A DNA stretch of 64,000 nt from Pseudodesulfovibrio tunisiensis (GTDB lineage Bacteria > Desulfobacterota > Desulfovibrionia > Desulfovibrionales > Desulfovibrionaceae): assembly GCF_022809775.1 (NCBI RefSeq), contig NZ_CP094380.1:372001-436000 (forward strand), in the 5' to 3' direction. Below are positions 9,109-17,583 of the stretch, in pieces. Under the pieces are notes generated by a model. That model had not been told where the DNA came from. It saw only the letters and a list, made by a program, of their open reading frames with translations, and ran no database searches. Position 1 is the first letter of the stretch. Each line of letters starts with the position of its first letter. A program made the position numbers and the translations under genes.

Positions 9109-9752
9109 CCCATACCCGTTTGCAGCAGTTCTTCACGCCTCGCGGCATCGAGGCGGAGTCCTTTCGCATCATTGACTCCGAGGTACCGGACCCCAGACCG
9201 TATCAGGGGCCTCAGTGGGAGATCGTGCGGCGCATGATTCATACCACTGCGGATTTCGAGATGCTTGATCTGGTACGATTTCATCCGGGCGCTGTCGAGT
9301 CCGGGCGCGATGCCCTGAAACGTGGCTGTGACATTGTCACGGATACGGAAATGGCGCGCCGGGGCATTCCGGTTCGTCGCATGGATCCGCTCGGCTGCAC
9401 CGTGCATTGTCTGATGAATGACGAGCGCGTGGTTGCCAGAGCCGGGGAACAGGGAACCACCCGGGCTTTTGCTGCCGTGGACGTGGCCGTGGACGAACTG
9501 CGGCCCGAGATTTTCGTTATCGGCAATGCGCCCACGGCTCTGCTTCGCCTTCTGGAGCGTTTCGAAGCCGGAGACATTGCTCCGGCCCTTGTGGTCGGAA
9601 TGCCCGTTGGATTCGTCAATGCTGCGGAATCCAAGGATTTGCTTATTCAGAGCGAACTTCCCTACATTGCCATTCAGGGGCGCAAGGGCGGCTCCGCTCT
9701 GGCAGCCTGCGTGGTGAACGCCATAGCGGAAATGGCGCTTTCCTCGGAATAA
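9105..9752 (+). CDS. cbiC: Precorrin-8X / cobalt-precorrin-8 methylmutase
   Basis: A 215-residue protein with the CobH/CbiC pattern: VRRMIHTTADFEML near residue 45 (the histidine is the catalytic candidate), GCDIVTDTEMARRGI, and GNAPTALLRLLE followed by VVGMPVGFVNAAESK. It catalyses the methyl shift from C-11 to C-12 that yields (cobalt-)hydrogenobyrinate in corrin synthesis. It overlaps deoC by four bases and is the last gene of the transcription unit. Other cobalamin genes are not in the window; an isolated pathway gene is common in Desulfovibrio-type genomes. Anaerobic (cbi) naming is preferred from the organism type, not from sequence. Confidence 0.9.
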   Translation: MTHTRLQQFFTPRGIEAESFRIIDSEVPDPRPYQGPQWEIVRRMIHTTADFEMLDLVRFHPGAVESGRDALKRGCDIVTDTEMARRGIPVRRMDPLGCTVHCLMNDERVVARAGEQGTTRAFAAVDVAVDELRPEIFVIGNAPTALLRLLERFEAGDIAPALVVGMPVGFVNAAESKDLLIQSELPYIAIQGRKGGSALAACVVNAIAEMALSSE

Positions 9753-9868
9753 AATTCACGCATTTTACTTCTCATGAGGTTGTCATACCTCCCGCGCAAT
9801 GCTACGGGCGTTGATTATGCGTCGGGTTGGAATCCGACACGTATCATTAACGTTTTCTGGAAAGGGTT

Positions 9869-10126
9869 ATGGCCAAAAAAGACAAGGGTAAGAGCAAGGT
9901 CACCGTCTATCCAGGCTGGTGCAAGGGCTGCGGGGTCTGTGTGGAGTTCTGTCCGGGGAAGGTCCTGGAGTTGAACGAGGATGGCAAGTCCACGGTGGTT
10001 CGCGAGGATGACTGCATTCGATGCGGTTTCTGCGAATTGCACTGTCCGGATTTCGCCATCGTGGTCACGGACAAGGACCCGGATACCGGGAACAACAATA
10101 ACAACGCTTCCAAAAAAAAGGCGTAG
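9869..10126 (+). CDS. korD: 2-oxoacid:ferredoxin oxidoreductase, ferredoxin-like delta subunit
   Basis: An 85-residue protein with two [4Fe-4S] motifs: CKGCGVCVEFCPG near residue 18 and CIRCGFCELHCPD near residue 49. A polar tail rich in Asn and Lys follows. It sits seven bases before the alpha-subunit gene, matching the korDABC order seen in many anaerobes. It transfers electrons from the thiamine diphosphate subunit to free ferredoxin. About 115 bases of non-coding sequence precede it and probably hold the operon promoter, although no clear -35/-10 pair was found. Confidence 0.87.
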   Translation: MAKKDKGKSKVTVYPGWCKGCGVCVEFCPGKVLELNEDGKSTVVREDDCIRCGFCELHCPDFAIVVTDKDPDTGNNNNNASKKKA

Positions 10127-10132
10127 GGGCCC

Positions 10133-11278
10133 ATGGCGAGACGCAAGAAACACAAGGAAATTTTCGCGCTCGGCAATGAGGCAGTGGTTGAAGGCGCGCT
10201 GCTTGCCGGGTGCTCGTTCTATGCGGGATATCCCATCACGCCCTCGTCCGAGATCATGGAAATCATGGCCGCCAGACTGCCTCATCTGGAGGACGGTGTT
10301 TTCATGCAGATGGAAGACGAGATCGCGAGCATGGGCGCGGCCATAGGCGCATCCATGGCCGGGCGCAAGGTCATGACCGCCACGTCCGGGCCGGGATTTT
10401 CCCTGATGCAGGAACACATCGGTTACGCCGTCATGGCCGAGACTCCGCTGGTCGTGGTGAACGTGATGCGCGGCGGTCCGTCCACCGGGTTGCCCACCAG
10501 CCCGGCTCAGGGCGATGTGCAACAGGCCAGATGGGGCACGCACGGCGATCATCCCATCATTGTTCTGTCTGCATCCAATGTGCAGGAATGTCTGGAGATG
10601 ACCATCACGGCCTTCAACATGGCCGAGAAGTATCGCACTCCGGTCATTCTGCTTTTGGACGAAGTCACCGCGCATACCCGGGAAAAGATCGAGATTCCCC
10701 ATGCCGATGAATACGAGGTGTTTTCGCGTATCGTGCCGAACATGCCGCCGGAATGGTACAAGCCCTTCGAGGAAACCGTGCGCGGAGTGCCGCCCATGCC
10801 GCCTCTGGGGGCGGGATATCGGTTCCACACCACTGGCTTGACCCATGACCGCAACGGTTTTCCCACGTCCCGGCCCGACGAGGTCGTGGACCTGACCGAG
10901 CGCCTGCACCGCAAGATCGACCAGTTCTTTTATGATATCCAGCTCGTGGACGAGGTGGACACCGACGGTGCGGATATCGTGGTCATTGCCTACGGTTCCG
11001 TGGCCCGTTCCGCGGAATACGCGGTGCAGCAGGCCCGGGAATCCGGCATCAAGGCCGGACTGCTCAAGCTCAAGACCCTGTTCCCGTATCCCCGGCGGCA
11101 TACCGACAAGGTGCTGGCGCACGCCAAGACCGTTGTCGTGCCGGAAATGAACATGGGACAGATCTCCCGCGAGGTGAAACGCGTGAACATGGGCCGCGCC
11201 ACGGTGCGCACCATCAATCGCGTTGACGGCCAGATCGTCACTCCCTCGGAAATCCTCAAGGTCATCATGCAGGGGTAG
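10133..11278 (+). CDS. korA: 2-oxoacid (probably 2-oxoglutarate):ferredoxin oxidoreductase, alpha subunit
   Basis: A 381-residue subunit with the family's N-terminal FALGNEAVVEGALLAGC and AGYPITPSSEI motifs, the MEDEIASMGAAIGASMAG stretch, the TSGPGFSLM turn and the RGGPSTGLPTSPAQGD loop that recognises the 2-oxoacid and coenzyme A. A C-terminal transketolase-like domain is seen near VVIAYGSVARSAE. The separate gamma-subunit gene downstream and this motif set fit KorA better than pyruvate oxidoreductases, which are often fused. In a sulfate reducer it would supply 2-oxoglutarate or succinyl-CoA. Substrate choice between 2-oxoglutarate and branched-chain acids (Vor) remains open. Confidence 0.88.
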   Translation: MARRKKHKEIFALGNEAVVEGALLAGCSFYAGYPITPSSEIMEIMAARLPHLEDGVFMQMEDEIASMGAAIGASMAGRKVMTATSGPGFSLMQEHIGYAVMAETPLVVVNVMRGGPSTGLPTSPAQGDVQQARWGTHGDHPIIVLSASNVQECLEMTITAFNMAEKYRTPVILLLDEVTAHTREKIEIPHADEYEVFSRIVPNMPPEWYKPFEETVRGVPPMPPLGAGYRFHTTGLTHDRNGFPTSRPDEVVDLTERLHRKIDQFFYDIQLVDEVDTDGADIVVIAYGSVARSAEYAVQQARESGIKAGLLKLKTLFPYPRRHTDKVLAHAKTVVVPEMNMGQISREVKRVNMGRATVRTINRVDGQIVTPSEILKVIMQG

Positions 11279-11280
11279 TC

Positions 11281-12129
11281 ATGAGCGAGTTCACCGGAAA
11301 CGAAATCATTCATCAGTATCTGCGGCACAACAAGCGGTTTCCTCATGTGCTTTGCGCGGGCTGCGGCCACGGCATCGTGCTGGGAACCCTGATTCGGAGC
11401 ATTCACGATCTGGGGCTGCCCAAGGACGACGTGGTCATCGTGGCGGGCATCGGCTGTTCCGGCCGACTGGCCGTGTATGTGGATTTCAACACCATCCATA
11501 CCACGCATGGTCGCGCTTTGACCTTTGCCACGGGCATCAAGATGGCGAATCCCCAGCTCAAGGTGATCTGCCTCATGGGGGATGGCGACGCATTGTCCAT
11601 CGGCGGCAACCATTTGATCCACGCGGCCCGGCGCAACGTGGGCATCACGGCTCTGATTCTGAACAACAACATTTACGGCATGACCGGCGGCCAGAGTTCC
11701 CCGGCAACGCCGCTTGGCGCCAAGTCCATGACTTCGCCGTTCGGGCAGCTCGAAAAAAGCTTCGACACCGTGGAACTCGCCAGAGGCGCGGGCGCGAACT
11801 TCGTGGCCCGAGGTACGGTGTTTCATGTCAAGAAGCTGGAAAACATCATGATCGAGGCCATTCGGCGACCCGGGTTCAATCTTGTGGAGACCCTGACTCC
11901 CTGTCACACCCAGTTCGGACGCAAGAACAAGTACAAGAGTCCTGTCGAAATGTACAAATGGCTCAAGAAGGCCGCCATCGACAAGGAGCGGTATGACGAA
12001 TTGCCAGAGGACAAGCGCGAGGGCCGCATTCCCATCGGCGTGTTCGTGGAGCGCGAGCGTGACGGTCTTGAGGAACGCTATGCCAAGCTGAGGGAGTCGT
12101 TCCGCAAGACGTCGCAGGGAGGCAGGTAG
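11281..12129 (+). CDS. korB: 2-oxoacid:ferredoxin oxidoreductase, beta (thiamine diphosphate) subunit
   Basis: A 282-residue subunit that binds thiamine diphosphate and, in this family, a [4Fe-4S] cluster. Visible motifs are CAGCGHGIVLG (cysteine pair), the GIGCSGR segment (third cysteine), MGDGDALSIGGNH, the GDG-type Mg-diphosphate motif, and its NN end (ALILNNNIYGMTGGQ). TLTPCHTQFGR probably holds the fourth cysteine. It starts two bases after the korA stop. Size and motifs are complete, so an active enzyme is expected. The C-terminal 60 residues are highly charged. Confidence 0.9.
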   Translation: MSEFTGNEIIHQYLRHNKRFPHVLCAGCGHGIVLGTLIRSIHDLGLPKDDVVIVAGIGCSGRLAVYVDFNTIHTTHGRALTFATGIKMANPQLKVICLMGDGDALSIGGNHLIHAARRNVGITALILNNNIYGMTGGQSSPATPLGAKSMTSPFGQLEKSFDTVELARGAGANFVARGTVFHVKKLENIMIEAIRRPGFNLVETLTPCHTQFGRKNKYKSPVEMYKWLKKAAIDKERYDELPEDKREGRIPIGVFVERERDGLEERYAKLRESFRKTSQGGR

Positions 12130-12131
12130 GC

Positions 12132-12746
12132 ATGAAGCAGCCGCAATATCTCAATCGGTTCGAAATCCGGTTTTCCGGACTGGGCGGTCAGGGCATCATC
12201 ACGCTCGGCAAGATAATGGGGCAGGGGCTTGCTCTTGGCCATGGGTACAGCGTTACCCAGACCCAGAGCTACGGTCCTGAGGCGCGTGGCGGTTCCAGCA
12301 AGTGCGATCTCGTGATCAGTTCCGACGGCATCAGCTATCCCAAGGCCGAGAATCTGGATTTGCTCGTGGCTCTTTCGCAGGAAGCGTGCAACTCCTACTA
12401 TCCCTATCTCAAGCAGGGCGGGGCACTGGTTGTGGAATCCGATCTGGTTCGGCAGGTGCCGACCAACAAGTTTCTGGGCCTGCCGTTCACGGCTCTGGCC
12501 AAGGACAGGATCGGCATTCCTCAGGCCATGAACACCATTGTGCTCGGAGCGCTCAGTCATCTGTTGCCGTTCGTGCAGCAGCGGGCCATGCGCAAGAGTC
12601 TGGAGGAAGTGTTGCCTGCCAGGATCAGGGAGATCAACACCAAGGCCTTCAATCTCGGCCACAGGCTGGCGAAAAAGAATTGGGGCGACGATGCCGGGGC
12701 CATCTGGCGCGAAGATCAGACTCTTGGAGTGGAAATCAAGCGATAG
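12132..12746 (+). CDS. korC: 2-oxoacid:ferredoxin oxidoreductase, gamma subunit
   Basis: A 204-residue subunit with the gamma-domain start FSGLGGQGIITLGKIMGQGL, followed by QTQSYGPEARGGSSKCDLVIS. This beta/alpha domain completes the coenzyme A site between alpha and gamma subunits. It lies two bases behind korB and is followed by a terminator after 18 bases, so korDABC forms a closed operon. Nothing is missing compared with the family. Confidence 0.9.
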   Translation: MKQPQYLNRFEIRFSGLGGQGIITLGKIMGQGLALGHGYSVTQTQSYGPEARGGSSKCDLVISSDGISYPKAENLDLLVALSQEACNSYYPYLKQGGALVVESDLVRQVPTNKFLGLPFTALAKDRIGIPQAMNTIVLGALSHLLPFVQQRAMRKSLEEVLPARIREINTKAFNLGHRLAKKNWGDDAGAIWREDQTLGVEIKR

Positions 12747-12764
12747 ATTGATCGATGACAAATG

Positions 12765-12809
12765 AAAGGAAGTGGTTGCAGCGTCGCTGTTGCAATCACT
12801 TCCTTTTTT
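12765..12809 (+). terminator. Terminator of the kor operon
   Basis: A long stem (AAAGGAAGTG-GTTGCAGCG pairing imperfectly with CGCTGTTGCAATCACTTCC) followed by T6. The opposite-strand gene starts its stop codon about 20 bases on, so it separates two convergent genes. Confidence 0.85.
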
Positions 12810-12830
12810 GTGCGAAAAGGTGTGAAGAGT

Positions 12831-13172
12831 CTATTTTTTGGTTTTTTTCAGGCGCACGGCCGTGCCATAGCAGGAATAGTACTTGTCGCCTTCCGGGTGG
12901 AAGGACACGGATTCGCGATATCCCACGATGGCGTCGGCATTGACGTCCAGAGCCTGGGCCATGAGACCGTAGAACGCGTTGTCGAAGATGTAGCTGCGGC
13001 AGACGATGAGACCGAAGGCCGAGTGGATGTCACGGCCCGGCACGGTCTCCGTGGTCATGATCTTGATCTTGCCTGCCATGTACAGGTCCTTGGCCAGCTT
13101 GAGCCTATGGTCCTGTTTCATGTCATCGCCCCGGGAATTCTGTTTTTTCGGAGAACCGAAAATCAGTGCCAT
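12831..13172 (-). CDS. YbjQ/UPF0145-like small protein
   Basis: A 113-residue protein whose C-terminal 75 residues follow the YbjQ pattern: TTETVPGRDI, an FGLIVCRSYI segment, then AQALDVNADAIVGYR, and a final YYSCYGTAVRL before a Lys-rich end. YbjQ proteins form small pentameric domains sometimes called heavy-metal-binding, with no proven function. The N terminus (~35 residues) is extra and polar. GGAAGG lies about 6 bases upstream of the ATG. It is monocistronic between two terminators and convergent with korC. Confidence 0.6.
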   Translation of the reverse strand: MALIFGSPKKQNSRGDDMKQDHRLKLAKDLYMAGKIKIMTTETVPGRDIHSAFGLIVCRSYIFDNAFYGLMAQALDVNADAIVGYRESVSFHPEGDKYYSCYGTAVRLKKTKK

Positions 13173-13334
13173 GGTTCCTTCCTTGAATGAATAAGGTCAA
13201 TGCCGATGCCTCTGTGTAGCCCAGACCGGGGGATGTGGGCAAGTCCCGGAATTGGTTGGTTCCGCTGAATATTCCAGTAGACTGACGTAATTTTCGTATT
13301 TTTCTTGAAGAAGTCGAGATTGGATGGAGGACGG

Positions 13335-13368
13335 AAAAATCCCCCGGCGGGCGGACCGTCGGGGGATT
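13335..13368 (-). terminator. Terminator of the nucleoside transporter operon
   Basis: On the minus strand AATCCCCCG...CGGGGGATT is followed by TTTTT, directly after the last permease gene. Confidence 0.85.
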
Positions 13369-13371
13369 AGA

Positions 13372-14295
13372 TTACATTCTGTGAAAGGGCGTTCCCAGTG
13401 CGGCTGGAGCTCCGCCGCGACTTGAGGCCGCGAATTTCTTGACCAGCACGAGTACCGCGATGGTCAGGACATAGGGGAGCATCTTGAGCACCCAGGAGGG
13501 CACGAGTTCCGATCCTCCGGCTTCCACGTTCCATTGCAGGGCGGCCAGTGCGCCGAAGAGCAGTGCGCCGAGCGCAGCCCGACCGGGACGCCAGCCCGAG
13601 AAGATGACCATGGCTATGGCGATCCAGCCCTGTCCCATGGTCATGCCGTCCTTCCAGCCCGGGGTATAGGCGAGCGAGAGGTAGCAGCCGCCCAGTCCGG
13701 CCAGCATGCCACCGAAGAGCACGCATGCCCAGCGGAGCAGGAGCACGTTCACGCCCATGGCGTCTGCAGCGGCCGCGTCTTCGCCCACGGCCCGGATTTT
13801 CAGGCCGAGAGAGGTGCGGAAGAGCAGCCAGGAGGCGGCCGGGACCAGCAGATAGGCCACGTAGGCCAGTTCGTTCTGCCGGAAAAGAATGTCGCCGATG
13901 ACCGGGATGTCGGACAGGCCGGGAATCGGAGTTATGCCGAAACGCACGCCGCGTACGCCGATGATGGATCGGCCCAGAAATCCGGCAAGTCCGCCGCCGA
14001 GAATGGTGATGGCAAGGCCGGAAAGGGTCTGGTCCGCCTTGAGCGTGATGGAGAAGAAGCCGTGCACTGCGGCAAGGGCCGCACCGGCCAGCATGCCGCA
14101 ACCGGCTGCGATCCACGGATCGCCCCAGGCCACTCCGGCGGCCGCGCCGACCATGGCACCGAAGAGCATCATGCCTTCCACGCCCAGATTGAGCACGCCG
14201 CTACGTTCCGCAAACACTTCACCCACGGCGGCGAACAGGACGGCTATGGACGACTTGATGGCGATGGTGGCGATGAATGCCAGAGAATCAAGCAT
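13372..14295 (-). CDS. BMP-type nucleoside ABC transporter permease 2
   Basis: A 307-residue membrane protein with 8-10 helices in the BPD_transp_2 family (YufQ/NupQ-like). Typical segments are AVGEVFAERSGVLNLGVEGMM (an 'ERSGVLNLGVEG' box seen in these permeases), GLKIRAVGEDAAAADAMGVN in the cytoplasmic loop and IAMVIFSGWRPGRAALGALL near the C terminus. It overlaps the first permease gene by eight bases and is the last gene of the operon. With its neighbours it should import nucleosides or purine bases. Confidence 0.87.
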   Translation of the reverse strand: MLDSLAFIATIAIKSSIAVLFAAVGEVFAERSGVLNLGVEGMMLFGAMVGAAAGVAWGDPWIAAGCGMLAGAALAAVHGFFSITLKADQTLSGLAITILGGGLAGFLGRSIIGVRGVRFGITPIPGLSDIPVIGDILFRQNELAYVAYLLVPAASWLLFRTSLGLKIRAVGEDAAAADAMGVNVLLLRWACVLFGGMLAGLGGCYLSLAYTPGWKDGMTMGQGWIAIAMVIFSGWRPGRAALGALLFGALAALQWNVEAGGSELVPSWVLKMLPYVLTIAVLVLVKKFAASSRGGAPAALGTPFHRM

Positions 14296-15361
14296 GGTCG
14301 TCCTCCTTGCCGAAACTGATGGTGTAGCGGGTTACGGCCTCGGCTGCGAGCAGTCCCAGCAGGAGCGAGCCTTCCAGCACCAGTCCGATGGACGAGGGGA
14401 GTTGCATTACCGACTGGAGCCGGTCCGCGCCGATCAGGAAAGTGCCGAGCACGGCGGCGTAGGCCGGAACCAGAGCCGGACGCAATCCGGCAAGGCAGGC
14501 AACGATGATGCCATCGTATCCGTAGCCCGGGTTGATGCCCTCGCGGATCACGTAATGGATGCCGCAGACTTCGCCCATGCCCGCGAGTCCGGCCAGCGCA
14601 CCGGCCAGCGCCATGACCGTGAAGGTCTGGCGCGTGGCGTTGATGCCACCGTATCGCGCGGCCCGGGGGCTGTGACCGGTGACCCGGATGCCGTAGCCCC
14701 ATTTGGTCTTGGACAGGAGATAGTGCAGACAGACCGTGGCGAGCACGGCCACGAGGGCGCCCATGTGCAGGCGGGTTCTGCCCAGTCTGGGCAGCCATGC
14801 CGCGTCCGGGAAGATGGGCGTGCCCGGAAAGCCGAAGCCCATGGGATCGCGCCACGGCCCGAAGTAGAGATGTTCCATGAAGATGATGGCCACGTAGTTG
14901 AGCAGCAGGGTGGTCAGGATTTCACTGACGCCGTACTGCACCTTGAGCGCGGCCGGGATCATGGCCCACATGGCTCCGGCTGCCGCTCCGAGGAGCAGAC
15001 AGGCCGGAAGCACCAGAGAAGTCGGCAGGTGCGGGGACAGATACAGAGCTCCCCAGCCCGCGCCGATCGCGCCCCAGACGAACTGGCCTTCTGCTCCGAT
15101 GTTCCAGAGCAGCATGGTCGCGGCCAATGCCACGGACAGGCCGGTCAGGGTCAGGGGGATCATTTTCACGCCCACTTCGGCCAGACCGTTCATGCTGCCC
15201 AGCGCACCCGAGATCATGACCTGATAGGCGTGCACGGGAGCCACGCCCTGACTGATGAAGACCAGTGCTCCGGCCAGCAGGGCAAAGCCCACGGCCAGCA
15301 GTGCGGTGACCAGTCCCTTGCGCCTGATGGGTTCCGTGCGTTGGCGGATGCGAAGGCTCAT
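14288..15361 (-). CDS. BMP-type nucleoside ABC transporter permease 1
   Basis: A 357-residue permease of the same family (YufP/NupP-like) with about nine helices. A LWNIGAEGQFVWGAIGAG box corresponds to the 'NIGAEGQ' motif of this group, and the loop TKWGYGIRVTGHSPRAARYG is the probable ATPase contact. Its start overlaps the stop of the ATPase gene by four bases (ATGA), so translation is coupled. It pairs with the next gene to form a heterodimeric channel. Confidence 0.87.
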   Translation of the reverse strand: MSLRIRQRTEPIRRKGLVTALLAVGFALLAGALVFISQGVAPVHAYQVMISGALGSMNGLAEVGVKMIPLTLTGLSVALAATMLLWNIGAEGQFVWGAIGAGWGALYLSPHLPTSLVLPACLLLGAAAGAMWAMIPAALKVQYGVSEILTTLLLNYVAIIFMEHLYFGPWRDPMGFGFPGTPIFPDAAWLPRLGRTRLHMGALVAVLATVCLHYLLSKTKWGYGIRVTGHSPRAARYGGINATRQTFTVMALAGALAGLAGMGEVCGIHYVIREGINPGYGYDGIIVACLAGLRPALVPAYAAVLGTFLIGADRLQSVMQLPSSIGLVLEGSLLLGLLAAEAVTRYTISFGKEDDHA

Positions 15362-16869
15362 GCGTCACCCCCTCCGGCCATGAGCAGGCCGATGCGGGCC
15401 ACGCTGTCCGCGTCCAGCGCTTCCACGATGTCCAGAATGCGTCCCCGGAAGATGACCGCAATGCGGTCGGCAAGGGAAAGCACTTCCTTGAGATCGCCGG
15501 AAACCAGCAGGATGGCGGATTTCTCGCGCTGCTTGACGATGGAAGCCCAGATTTCCTCGATGGCGGCGATGTCCAGTCCCTGAGTGGGCTGTTCCGCAAC
15601 AAAGAGATCGGGGTTTCCGGCCAGCTCGCGGGCCAGAATCAGTTTCTGGAGGTTGCCGCCGGACAGGCTGCCCGCCTTGTCGTCCGGGCCTGTGGCGCGG
15701 ATGGAAAAATCCCTGATCGCCTGCGCGGTTTCCTTGCGCACCTTTTCCTGATCCAGCCAGGGGCCGGGACCTGCTTCGGCCAGCCGGGTCAGGGCGAAGT
15801 TTTCAGCCAGTGTCATGTCGTGGATGCTGCCTGTGCGGTGTCTGTCTTCCGGAACATGGGCGATGGTGGGCGCACCGCGCCAGCGGTTTGCATCAACGGT
15901 ATTGCCCATGAAGGTCACGGTGCCCGATGTCGGGGTGCCTGCGTCCGAGGTGCCGGTGATGGCCGAGGCAAGGGCGGACTGTCCGTTGCCTGCAACGCCG
16001 ATCACGGCCAGAATTTCTCCGCGTCGCACTTCCAGACTCACGTCGGCGAATCCGGCCTTGCCCGAACGGCCCGTGCCACCGAAACCGTCGACTTTCAGCA
16101 CGGTTTCGCCGAGCTTGATGTCGGGCTTGTCCACGGCCAGCACGAATTCCCGCCCCACCATGAGGCGGGCGAGTTCCCGTCGGCTGTCGATTTCGGAAGG
16201 GGCCAGTCCGGCAATGATTTCCCCTCGCCGGAGAATGGAGATGTAGTCGGCTGCGGCTTCGACCTCGTCCATCTTGTGGGTGATGAACACCACGCCGCGC
16301 CTGTTTTCGCGCAGGCGGTCGAAGATTTCGAAGAGTCCCTTGGCCTCGGGCTGGCTCAGTACGGCCGTGGGCTCGTCGAAAATGAGCACCTCGGCGTCCT
16401 GCACCAGCAGCTTGAGGATTTCCGCGCGCTGGCGCTCGCCCATGGCCAGAGAGGCCACGGTGCGAGACGGGTCGAGGTTGAGGCCATAGCGTTCCGAGAG
16501 TTCGACCATGCGCCTGTCGGCCTCGCGCGGGGCTATGCCGCACGCCTGAGCCGACAGCCGGATGTTTTCGCCCACGGTCAGCCGTTCCACGAGCATGAAG
16601 CGCTGGTAGACCATGCCGATGCCCATGCGCATGGCGTCTGCCGGGCAGGTGAAGGTGACCTTCTGCCCCTTGATGCGGATTTCCCCGGCATCCGGGCGGT
16701 AGCGGCCTGCCAGCACGGACATGAGCGTGGATTTGCCCGCGCCGTTTTCGCCAAGCAGAGCCTGAACCTGTCCGGCGCGGACTTCCAGCGTGATGTCCTT
16801 GTTGGCCACCACCTTGCCGAAGCGTTTCGTCACTCCCCGGCAGGAGAGCAGGGGGACCGAATCCGTCAT
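15358..16869 (-). CDS. BMP-type nucleoside ABC transporter, double ATP-binding protein
   Basis: A 503-residue protein with two ABC domains in tandem, as in sugar and nucleoside importers (YufO/NupO, RbsA-like). The first has GENGAGKSTLM, ASLAMGERQRAEILK as signature and LIFDEPTAVLS as Walker B. The second has the altered loop GVAGNGQSALASAITG in place of Walker A, a signature SLSGGNLQKLILARELA and FVAEQPTQGLDIA. The degenerate second site is usual in this family. It overlaps the phosphoribosyltransferase gene (upstream) and the first permease gene by four bases each. Confidence 0.9.
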   Translation of the reverse strand: MTDSVPLLSCRGVTKRFGKVVANKDITLEVRAGQVQALLGENGAGKSTLMSVLAGRYRPDAGEIRIKGQKVTFTCPADAMRMGIGMVYQRFMLVERLTVGENIRLSAQACGIAPREADRRMVELSERYGLNLDPSRTVASLAMGERQRAEILKLLVQDAEVLIFDEPTAVLSQPEAKGLFEIFDRLRENRRGVVFITHKMDEVEAAADYISILRRGEIIAGLAPSEIDSRRELARLMVGREFVLAVDKPDIKLGETVLKVDGFGGTGRSGKAGFADVSLEVRRGEILAVIGVAGNGQSALASAITGTSDAGTPTSGTVTFMGNTVDANRWRGAPTIAHVPEDRHRTGSIHDMTLAENFALTRLAEAGPGPWLDQEKVRKETAQAIRDFSIRATGPDDKAGSLSGGNLQKLILARELAGNPDLFVAEQPTQGLDIAAIEEIWASIVKQREKSAILLVSGDLKEVLSLADRIAVIFRGRILDIVEALDADSVARIGLLMAGGGDA

Positions 16870-17513
16870 TTCGTCTGCCGTACGGGCTTGGGAAGCGTTG
16901 CCAGCGAATGGAGCGGGGCAGGCAGGTACGGATGCTTGTCGCCTTCCTGCGCCACGCAGAAGATGCCGAGAATTTCCGGGGCTTCCTTGCCGCGCTGCCG
17001 TCCGATTTCATGCATCAGGTCGGCCAGACCGAGAATGGTGCCGCCGGACGACACCACGTCGTCGATGAGGATCACGCCGCGCGCTTCGGCCAGCAGGTTG
17101 AGGTCGCGTTCGTATACGGCCAGAAATTTGCTGCCGCTGGTGATGGAGTCCGAGCCTACCTGAATCACGGGGCGGCTTTCCGCCTCCATGTGCGGCTTGA
17201 CCCGGTTGTAGGCCACGGCAACCGCGTCCAGACCGAGGTCGGTGGCGACCACCTGAGTGATCTGCAGGGCCTTTTCCACCACGGTCAGGATGGCCACGCC
17301 CTCCATGTCGCCGATGGCTTCGCGGATTTGGGCGGCCATGAGCTTGCCCAGATCCTGGTTCAGCCGAATCTGACCCACCAGATTGAAGGAGGCGATCTTC
17401 ACGCCGCCGTCCTTGGAGGGCATGGTGACAAAGGGAATCTCGATTTCGTAAGGCAGGTCCTTGACCGCGAGGCGGAATTTTTCGCCGGACTCGCGTGCGC
17501 CGAGCACGTTCAT
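16866..17513 (-). CDS. Phosphoribosyltransferase (purine-type)
   Basis: A 215-residue type I phosphoribosyltransferase; the PRPP motif is VILIDDVVSSGGTILG near residue 155. About 60 residues before it lies a segment around ADVG-like 'VVATDLGLDAVAVAYNRVKP'. It lies between the binding-protein gene and the transporter ATPase (four-base overlap with the latter), so import and conversion of a base to its nucleotide are genetically linked. Adenine or a related purine is the likely substrate from context, but the hood region that selects the base is not recognisable. A hairpin precedes the gene. Confidence 0.75.
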   Translation of the reverse strand: MNVLGARESGEKFRLAVKDLPYEIEIPFVTMPSKDGGVKIASFNLVGQIRLNQDLGKLMAAQIREAIGDMEGVAILTVVEKALQITQVVATDLGLDAVAVAYNRVKPHMEAESRPVIQVGSDSITSGSKFLAVYERDLNLLAEARGVILIDDVVSSGGTILGLADLMHEIGRQRGKEAPEILGIFCVAQEGDKHPYLPAPLHSLATLPKPVRQTK

Positions 17514-17524
17514 GTGTGTCTCCG

Positions 17525-17565
17525 AAAAAAAGCTGCGGGCGCTCCCGTGGTGTCCGGGAGCGCCC
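17525..17565 (-). terminator. Hairpin-T attenuator after the BMP binding-protein gene
   Basis: On the minus strand GGGCGCTCCCG and its complement form an 11-bp perfect stem (7-base loop). A few bases later comes T7. It lies just before the phosphoribosyltransferase start and probably lowers expression of the downstream genes relative to the binding protein. Confidence 0.75.
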
Positions 17566-17583
17566 TGATTGATGGTTTGTAAA

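Noticed and set aside
9775..9868. Possible riboswitch or leader before korD
   Set aside because: Only a weak 5-bp hairpin (GAGGT/ACCTC); no conserved aptamer core could be recognised.
13889..15583. A 564-codon open frame on the plus strand opposite the nucleoside permeases
   Set aside because: Antisense to two genuine permease genes with clear family motifs; no recognisable domain or ribosome site.
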